Below, piece after piece: positions 32,117-37,344 of a DNA stretch of 37,344 nucleotides; the first letter of the stretch is position 1; the number at the start of each line of letters is the position of its first letter. Origin of the DNA: Bacilli bacterium (lineage in GTDB: Bacteria > Bacillota_I > Bacilli_A > RFN20 > CAG-826); the NCBI GenBank assembly GCA_017450325.1, contig JAFSVB010000061.1:1-37344 (forward strand). The letters run 5' to 3'. The notes under the pieces are model-generated. The model made no database searches, had not been told where the DNA came from, and saw nothing but the letters and a program-made list of their open reading frames with translations. The translations under genes and the position numbers were made by a program.

Positions 32117-33229
32117 TCAAAACGAATACATTAAGAACCTTAGATAACGGTATTTGGAGAGACGTTCAAATAACCATTGCAAGCCCACGGAAAGCAAAAC
32201 GCAGACAATGTATGGGATGACCAGCAACGCGTATTGTTCACGGAAAACGTTGCAGTTAAGAGAGTCCAAAACCCAGTGTAGATAGACGAAGAATTGAATA
32301 TGGAATAGATAAGAGAAGCTCGCGGCTTTCCTAAGTTGCTTGACCCGGGCGGCAAATCGTTCGTTTTTAATGTTGATTTGGAGCATCTGGTTCATGAAGA
32401 AGAACAAGAAGATGGGTAGGGTGAAATAGGCATCGGGGTAGAGGCAAATACCCTGACACAGGGTAAAGAACAATTCCCCCATCATGAGGAAGAAGGAGAG
32501 AATCGTCCAGACGAGGTTGCCTTTGATTTGAAATGGGCCATGGATGGCGAATAGCCTCCCGAACACCACAAATAAGAGTCCCTGCAAAATGCAGAAGGAG
32601 AGTTCCATATAATTCCCTACGGCAAAGAAGGCTTTGCTGAAGGGATCTTCTTTTAATGCGAATAAGCCAAAATAAGCGGCGTTGAGGCAACCATAGGCAT
32701 AGAGGATGCCCGCGATGATAGAAATAGCGACGAAGGAGCGCTTGCTCCTGCATAGGCTCACAATCAGCACGCCTAAGGCAAGGGCCACCAAGAACCAATA
32801 GCCACGGGGTGCCCCTTTCCATAAGGTGATGACGGCGTAACGAATCAATTGATAAGTATCCCCCTGAGAGGCAAAGGAAGCGATGTCTTTGATGGTGAGA
32901 GGCAGTCCAACGACATACCAAAATAGATAGAGGAATAATAGCCGTAAGCAGAAAGTCCCAACGGCTTGCCAGCGTTTGGCGGGTTCTAACTGGATTTTGC
33001 GGAAGAGCAAGAACGAACTAATCAAGAAGAATATCGGTACCGCGGGTCGAAGAATGGCATAGACGAAAGACTCGCCGAGTAAGACGGGAACGGATTGGTC
33101 TAGTCCTATGGAAGCGGGGGTGCTCCCTTCGGGGAAGATGTGAATGGTAATCACCAAAAGCGCGGCGATGATCTTCAACAAATCCAAAATCGGATAGTAC
33201 TTGGGCGTTTCGCGCTTGGCTTCATCCAT
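32117..33229 (-). CDS. Acyltransferase 3 family membrane protein
   Basis: 370 aa with about ten TM helices. The N-terminus (YYPILDLLKIIAALLVITIHIF, with H in the first TM) is typical of acyltransferase-3 proteins (OafA, WecH, OatA membrane part), which acetylate cell-surface polysaccharides or glycans using acyl-CoA. RPAVPIFFLISSFLLFRK (61-78) is the second conserved block. The start lies 6 bases after the stop of the YwaF-like gene and has no clear ribosome site, so the two are cotranscribed. No substrate can be deduced. Confidence 0.82.
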   Translation of the reverse strand: MDEAKRETPKYYPILDLLKIIAALLVITIHIFPEGSTPASIGLDQSVPVLLGESFVYAILRPAVPIFFLISSFLLFRKIQLEPAKRWQAVGTFCLRLLFLYLFWYVVGLPLTIKDIASFASQGDTYQLIRYAVITLWKGAPRGYWFLVALALGVLIVSLCRSKRSFVAISIIAGILYAYGCLNAAYFGLFALKEDPFSKAFFAVGNYMELSFCILQGLLFVVFGRLFAIHGPFQIKGNLVWTILSFFLMMGELFFTLCQGICLYPDAYFTLPIFLFFFMNQMLQINIKNERFAARVKQLRKAASFSYLFHIQFFVYLHWVLDSLNCNVFREQYALLVIPYIVCVLLSVGLQWLFERLSKYRYLRFLMYSF

Positions 33230-33235
33230 GGGCGA

Positions 33236-34039
33236 TTATTCGGCGTTTCGCGCCGCCTTTTGTTCCTTCTTGCGGCGGATCGCTTTTACCACGGGGTAAT
33301 AGATAGCATAGAACAAGCCAATATATCCGCATTGGAGGATGTAGATGATGATTTGATAGGCGATGAGGTTCCCTTGCACCATGTCCAAGAAGAGCTGGAA
33401 GGGGGTGCCGTCCCCACCGAGGAAGAACATAAAGTTCTTACCCGTGGCATAATCCACCGCCAATGCGATCGACATATAGACGAAGAGAATCCCGATGACG
33501 AAGGGGATGTTCCGTTTCTCCATTTTGTTGATGCCCGAGACAAAGACAAAGATCGAGGCGAAGGCGGCGATGGAATGACTGAAGACACTGATTAAGGACA
33601 AATAGCTAAAAGCGGGGTGGAAGCTATAGATATTGCCGGCGAAATAATTGCCCATCGCCCCCATGATAAACCCGCAAATCGCGATGAAATCGACGCAAAT
33701 GTCCTGTGCTCTGCCTCGGGTGAAGGCGGCAAGCGGCACCATGAACACCATCATATCGCAAAAGAATAACGGTAGGTTTTCGAGCAAGGTATTGGGGATA
33801 TTGTCGGTGGTGGCGAGCAGGAAGGCCATCTTCATGACCACCAAAGCCAAGATCCCGATGGCGGCGATGATGAAAACGCGACGTTGACCCTTGGGATTCC
33901 CTTTGAATCTCTTCCCCAAATAGACCCCCAAAGCGATGAAGGCGGCCAGGATGAGGGTGACGCTAAGGAGATGGGACCAAGAAAATAGACCGGCCGGAGC
34001 GCGTCCTTTTTCTAGGAAAAACCATTCATAGAAACTCAT
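33236..34039 (-). CDS. YwaF/TMEM164-family integral membrane protein
   Basis: 267 aa with about seven TM helices. LENLPLFFCDMMVFMVPLAAF and ICGFIMGAMGNYF match the YwaF (TIGR02206) family pattern, whose function is unsettled. The C-terminus is basic (IRRKKEQKAARNAE). A TGCTATGAT extended -10 ends 9 bases before ATG 34039 and no ribosome site is present, so the mRNA looks leaderless. Divergent from the gene at 34171 and joined to the acyltransferase downstream. Confidence 0.75.
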   Translation of the reverse strand: MSFYEWFFLEKGRAPAGLFSWSHLLSVTLILAAFIALGVYLGKRFKGNPKGQRRVFIIAAIGILALVVMKMAFLLATTDNIPNTLLENLPLFFCDMMVFMVPLAAFTRGRAQDICVDFIAICGFIMGAMGNYFAGNIYSFHPAFSYLSLISVFSHSIAAFASIFVFVSGINKMEKRNIPFVIGILFVYMSIALAVDYATGKNFMFFLGGDGTPFQLFLDMVQGNLIAYQIIIYILQCGYIGLFYAIYYPVVKAIRRKKEQKAARNAE

Positions 34040-34170
34040 ATCGCGCTAATCATAGCACGAATGGATAACTCCTTCGCCAATTGGGACGTGGGCGTTACAT
34101 ATCGCCCATTTCCGTTTTCTTGCTAAGAAAAAGAGCGGTCCTCCGTCGTTTCAGTGTATGATACGTGGTG
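34040..34170. promoter_or_regulatory. Divergent leaderless promoters
   Basis: Minus strand: TATGAT at 34054-34049 preceded by TGC (extended -10), 9 bases before ATG 34039. Plus strand: TATGAT at 34157-34162, 8 bases before ATG 34171. Neither gene has a Shine-Dalgarno sequence, so both transcripts should begin at or next to the start codon. Confidence 0.55.
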
Positions 34171-35106
34171 ATGGAAAATAGCAACCTAGCGAAAGAGCGT
34201 CCCATCATCAACGCGCGGAAAATCAACAAGATGCGCTGCATCAGCGGCATCGTTTTGTGCGCTTTGGTGATCGTACTGACCGCGGTTGCCTTCACTTTAA
34301 ACATCACCGACTATTACAAAGACACCACCCCCGAAGCCGGGATTGGGACGTTACGGATGTTTACGACGATCTCCAATCTCTTCGCCGCGCTGGCCGCCTT
34401 TATGTGTCTGCCCTTCCAAATCGATGGGCTGCGCCGGGACCATTATAAATTGCCCTCGTGGATCGTGATTTTGATGTATGTGGGGGCCGTCGGGGTTTTC
34501 TTAACTTTCACCATCGCCAGCACCCTCATTTCGTTCGCCCAAGGCTTTGTGCAGGCGATGTTCGTCCATTCGAATCTGTTCATGCATTTGATTAATCCTT
34601 TGGCCATCACGCTCCTATTCGCCTTTATCATCTCGGATGTCCCTATCAGGTTCCGTTATGGTTTTTTGGCGATGGTGCCGGTGACGGCTTATGCCTTCCT
34701 TTATTTCATCATGGTCTTCGTGGTGGGGCAGTGGCGCGACGTCTATCAAGCCAACGCCTTTATCCCGTGGCCCGTGACCTTGGTATTGATGCTGTTACTT
34801 ACCTTTGGGCTTTCCCAATTGCTGCGGGTGCTCCATAACCTGACGCATCGCTATGTCGAACGGAATCTCGTCCGTTATTACAAAGAGTCCCCGGACTACG
34901 ATTTCCCCCGCGTTTCCGATGCGGTGGCAAAACTAGCCGAGGTCGAATCGAAGTTCTACCGCAAGGGCGATGACATCTACATCCCCGTCGATATCATTGG
35001 CTTGCTTTCGGACCGCTTCGGGGCCGCTTCCATCCCGGTGGATATCCTCTACGACATCTATTTAGAGCACTATATCATCCACATCAAAAAACGAGGCCAA
35101 GCCTAA
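34171..35106 (+). CDS. Integral membrane protein, Pr6Pr-like
   Basis: 311 aa from ATG 34171 (GTG codons at 34165 and 34168 are in frame but would lie before the expected transcript start). About six TM helices span residues 22-230 (SGIVLCALVIVLTAVAF; VILMYVGAVGVFLTFTIAS; PVTLVLMLLLTFGLSQLL). The overall pattern, with FTTISNLFAALAAF and a conserved His (MHLINPLAI), resembles Pr6Pr/FAR-17a-type membrane proteins. A soluble C-terminal part of about 80 residues follows, with no recognised motif. It is divergent from the YwaF-like gene, itself a membrane protein of similar size. Confidence 0.7.
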   Translation: MENSNLAKERPIINARKINKMRCISGIVLCALVIVLTAVAFTLNITDYYKDTTPEAGIGTLRMFTTISNLFAALAAFMCLPFQIDGLRRDHYKLPSWIVILMYVGAVGVFLTFTIASTLISFAQGFVQAMFVHSNLFMHLINPLAITLLFAFIISDVPIRFRYGFLAMVPVTAYAFLYFIMVFVVGQWRDVYQANAFIPWPVTLVLMLLLTFGLSQLLRVLHNLTHRYVERNLVRYYKESPDYDFPRVSDAVAKLAEVESKFYRKGDDIYIPVDIIGLLSDRFGAASIPVDILYDIYLEHYIIHIKKRGQA

Positions 35107-35190
35107 CGAAAAAAGAGGCTGTAACAAAACCTCAAGCGAACCACTGGCAAAAGCCACTTTCGAATGATGAATGGCAAACCTTTTCTTTCT

Positions 35191-35248
35191 TTATCTGAAT
35201 AGATAAAATAATCTTCGTACTAGAATCATTTTCTTTGGGGGATTTCTC
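35191..35248 (+). promoter_or_regulatory. Putative promoter region of the lipoprotein gene
   Basis: TTATCT (35191-35196) and AGATAA (35201-35206) form a small dyad, followed by TAAAAT-like and AT-rich -10 candidates. GGGGGA lies 6 bases before ATG 35249. Confidence 0.35.
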
Positions 35249-36826
35249 ATGAAACGTTGCAGAATCATTCCTGCGCTTTTGCTGTTTAGCCTAACCGCTT
35301 GCGGAAACAATCCCACGGTTTCTTCTTCCTCGAGTCCAGCTTCTGAATCTGCCAGTTCTGAGCAGAGCCAGGCCACCTCACTGCCTTCCGAACCGTCGAG
35401 TTCTCCTTCTTCCGAGGAGTCGTCTTCGCTTCCAAGTTCGTCTTCTTCCGAAGCGAGTTCTTCTATGAACTCTTCCGAAGATGAAGATACCGAACCCTCC
35501 CCTGAGGAATTGGCGCAAATGCAAGAGGAAGCGGCCACCTATCTAGAACGGATTCCCCTTATTTCCGAAGCGGAAACCGACGCCGAACATGCCTCGGGAC
35601 GAAAGCCCCGCAAATTGCGCGGTGGCTCCTCTCCTTCGTATTTGCCGCATATCGAACAACCGTATTCGTTGACGGAACCTAGCGAAGCGTATGTTGGTTT
35701 CCACGACGCGGATGATTATATTGCGATTTTCAACGCCTTTGACCAGGTGGCTTACCTTTGCCGGCAAATTGTTGGTGGGATCGGCACCGAGGCATTCCCG
35801 AACTGGAAAGCCCGCCGCCGTGTCACTTATTCAGACGGGTCACGGTCCATGGTGTTTTACCGGCCTGTCAATAGTTCAGCCGCCCAAACCTCAGGGATTC
35901 GACTGGCGTTCTATTACGATAAGCCCAGTGACACCATCACCGCGGATTATTACTGGGTGGGTATCAATAAAAACTTAGGGCTTTCCGACCCTGCCTATTT
36001 GCAACGTCGGCTCCATTTCAAAGAGGGCGCGGAATACTATTACAGCGAACGCTATACCTGGATGTTTAATTCCGAAGAATCGATCGAACGTACGGTGTCC
36101 ACTTGCTATTGCGTGGATTTGTCGAAACTCCGCACACCGACGATCGTTGCTTATGAAACCGACTGCTGGAAGCAAAACGGAGATACCATCACCTCCCTCC
36201 TTCACCGGATTCGTTATGTCCAACTTCTAAAAGACTATGTTTTATTTTATTGGTTCACTCCGGATGATTGTATTGGAAGAGAAGAGGTGTGCGATTCTCT
36301 TTGGCTGCTCGACCTCGATGACGGCAAACCGATTTTGCATTACGACAAAAATGCAAGAGGCCCGGTGGCTGGGTCTAAGGTGCTGTCGATCAATCTTTAT
36401 AAATGCAACGGCTGGTCTAGCTTCACGATTCCCTCTAACCAAGTTGGTACCTGGGCATCCACCTGGGAAATCAAACTCGCCGACGAAACCGTTCTTACGG
36501 ATGAGAACACCCAGCATTACCGTTTCTCGGTTTGCCCGGAAATGTATCGGGGCACATTCTCCGGCTACCCGATCGTTTGGGGTGGCTCGCTTGAGGAAGC
36601 CAAATACACCATGAGCAAAAACGGCCTCACGCTGAAAAAGGCTTATGACTTCCAACCCGCCCTGGATTTGGCAGACGGCAAACTCGAAGGCGCGATGTTC
36701 AACGGAACGAACTTCTCGAAGTTCACGGGGAACCAAGTCGATACCCAGGTGGCCTCGAAAGTCCTTGCTCTTCCCGCCAACGCCGTTGCCGCCTTCATTC
36801 GTTCGAGTATCCCGCCAACCAAATGA
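35249..36826 (+). CDS. Large serine-rich lipoprotein (525 aa)
   Basis: A lipoprotein signal (MKRCRIIPALLLFSLTAC, lipobox LTAC, Cys 18) is followed by about 70 residues of almost pure Ser, Glu and Pro (residues 24-95). This is a flexible linker that would hold the domain away from the membrane. The rest (about 120-525) is a soluble extracytoplasmic region rich in Tyr and Trp with regular beta-like spacing; no known enzyme motif seen. A strong terminator follows, so it is a single-gene unit. Similar Ser-rich linkers occur in many gut Bacilli lipoproteins. Substrate-binding or adhesion are possible roles, not shown. Confidence 0.75.
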   Translation: MKRCRIIPALLLFSLTACGNNPTVSSSSSPASESASSEQSQATSLPSEPSSSPSSEESSSLPSSSSSEASSSMNSSEDEDTEPSPEELAQMQEEAATYLERIPLISEAETDAEHASGRKPRKLRGGSSPSYLPHIEQPYSLTEPSEAYVGFHDADDYIAIFNAFDQVAYLCRQIVGGIGTEAFPNWKARRRVTYSDGSRSMVFYRPVNSSAAQTSGIRLAFYYDKPSDTITADYYWVGINKNLGLSDPAYLQRRLHFKEGAEYYYSERYTWMFNSEESIERTVSTCYCVDLSKLRTPTIVAYETDCWKQNGDTITSLLHRIRYVQLLKDYVLFYWFTPDDCIGREEVCDSLWLLDLDDGKPILHYDKNARGPVAGSKVLSINLYKCNGWSSFTIPSNQVGTWASTWEIKLADETVLTDENTQHYRFSVCPEMYRGTFSGYPIVWGGSLEEAKYTMSKNGLTLKKAYDFQPALDLADGKLEGAMFNGTNFSKFTGNQVDTQVASKVLALPANAVAAFIRSSIPPTK

Positions 36827-36827
36827 T

Positions 36828-36854
36828 AGACGCGGTCCTCCCCGCGTCTTTTTT
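36828..36854 (+). terminator. Terminator of the lipoprotein gene
   Basis: AGACGCGG and CCGCGTCT form a perfect 8-bp stem, followed by a T-run, one base after the stop codon. Confidence 0.85.
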
Positions 36855-37013
36855 CTTGGGCCGTTTCCTTATTTAAAATACACGCGCCTGCTTGAGCAGA
36901 GGCGGGCCTGATTTTCCCGCAAAAAACCTTTATTTCAAGGTCTATCATTTCGTTTTTTCTTATGCCAACAATGGAAATAGATAGAGGCGATTTGCCTCGG
37001 AAAAGGAGACGGT
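36855..37013. other. Non-coding gap
   Basis: A weak hairpin (CGCCT/AGGCG near 36890-36906) lacks a T-run. AAAAGGAG just before 37014 is the ribosome site of the next gene. Nothing else seen. Confidence 0.4.
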
Positions 37014-37223
37014 ATGAATCTATTTGTCATTGCCAATTTGAAGACGTTCTACTTCTTGATGCCAGAGGGCTGGTATATGGCCGACGCGAACGGGAATCCC
37101 GTGAAAACCGACGTGAATCCCCTTGCCCTAGACCCCACCAAAAACCGGATCGATACGTTCTTCGATGTCGAAAGCCTGCTGGCGTTTGTCAAAGAACATC
37201 AAGCAAAGGAGGCTAACTATTAG
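37014..37223 (+). CDS. Small hypothetical protein (69 aa)
   Basis: ATG 37014 has AAAAGGAG at a good distance, so it is likely to be translated. The protein is soluble, with a hydrophobic start (NLFVIANLKTFYFLMPEGWY), a loop DANGNPVKTDVNPLALDPTK and a helical end (VESLLAFVKEHQA). No family recognised. The 120 bases after it, to the window end, show no gene or clear structure. Confidence 0.6.
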   Translation: MNLFVIANLKTFYFLMPEGWYMADANGNPVKTDVNPLALDPTKNRIDTFFDVESLLAFVKEHQAKEANY

Positions 37224-37344
37224 AAATCAATAGAAATTTCTCTTCTTGCGACTCCTCTTTGCAAAAGCCGGCCTGAAAACCGCGCGAGGCGAGTGTCGAA
37301 TCGCGGAATCGTTCTTTGAAAAAGCTAGACTAACGCAGTTTGGA

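Noticed and set aside
35249-35540. Serine-rich stretch as a tandem DNA repeat
   Set aside because: Codons vary (tct, agt, tcg, tcc), so it is a protein-level linker and not an exact DNA repeat.

Overview
ORGANISM. The window reads as a Bacillota genome, most like a gut Bacilli lineage of moderate G+C. Strong AGGAGG-type ribosome sites, lipoproteins with short lipoboxes, a PTS with HPr and a CcpA-type cre box, and serine-rich lipoprotein linkers all point that way. TGA is used as a stop (many ATGA gene overlaps), so this is the standard bacterial code. No rRNA, complete tRNA or CRISPR array was found, so placement below phylum is inference.

LAYOUT. (1) 1-448: tail of an unidentified gene cut by the window edge. 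(2) About 621-23829: an integrated element of about 23.2 kb. It is bounded by two copies of a tRNA-3'-end-like core (621-636, 23814-23829), each with an identical 20-base tandem arm-type repeat just inside (681-700, 23698-23717). Its left third, on the + strand, is defence cargo: an ABC-3C-type locus (1347-5054, with a small XRE gene and a DUF7004-like gene), then a DpnII/MboI-type GATC restriction-modification operon (5106-9110). That operon starts with an HTH-Dam fusion and ends with a helix-hairpin-helix DNA-glycosylase-like gene. Its right two thirds form one tightly packed minus-strand operon (23222 to 9579). In transcription order this encodes small basic proteins, a set of secreted or membrane-anchored proteins, two tiny single-TM proteins, a pIII-like protein with a C-terminal anchor, a membrane-bound Zot-like ATPase, a Rep_trans rolling-circle initiator and a tyrosine integrase. 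An XRE repressor is divergently transcribed at 23387. There is no terminase, portal, tail or type IV secretion gene. The best reading is an inovirus-like (filamentous) provirus of a Gram-positive host carrying a defence island. (3) 23830-25417: a short segment between the second and a third copy of the core, with an XRE-VatD-type acetyltransferase fusion and a frameshifted RhuM gene. Elements therefore appear to have piled up in tandem at one site. (4) 25560-26093: an intact short RhuM gene. (5) 26165-31880: a self-contained fructose PTS operon on the minus strand, fruR-fruK-fruA-ptsH-ptsI, with a cre box and four 10-bp-phased repeats upstream. Its HPr has Arg where Ser46 is expected. (6) 32117-37344: ordinary chromosome, with an acyltransferase-3 protein and a YwaF-type membrane protein facing a divergent membrane protein (both promoters look leaderless), a large serine-rich lipoprotein and a small hypothetical gene.

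HOW IT FITS TOGETHER. The provirus operon would replicate by rolling circle, export and coat itself at the membrane, and integrate through its own integrase. The XRE protein probably sets lysogeny from the dyad-containing gap at 23225-23386. The cargo protects the host: ABC-3C is a predicted nucleic-acid-sensing conflict system, and the R-M operon protects GATC sites and cuts unmethylated ones. The two cargo operons are adjacent and co-oriented. The PTS operon imports fructose as fructose 1-phosphate, and FruK converts it to fructose 1,6-bisphosphate.
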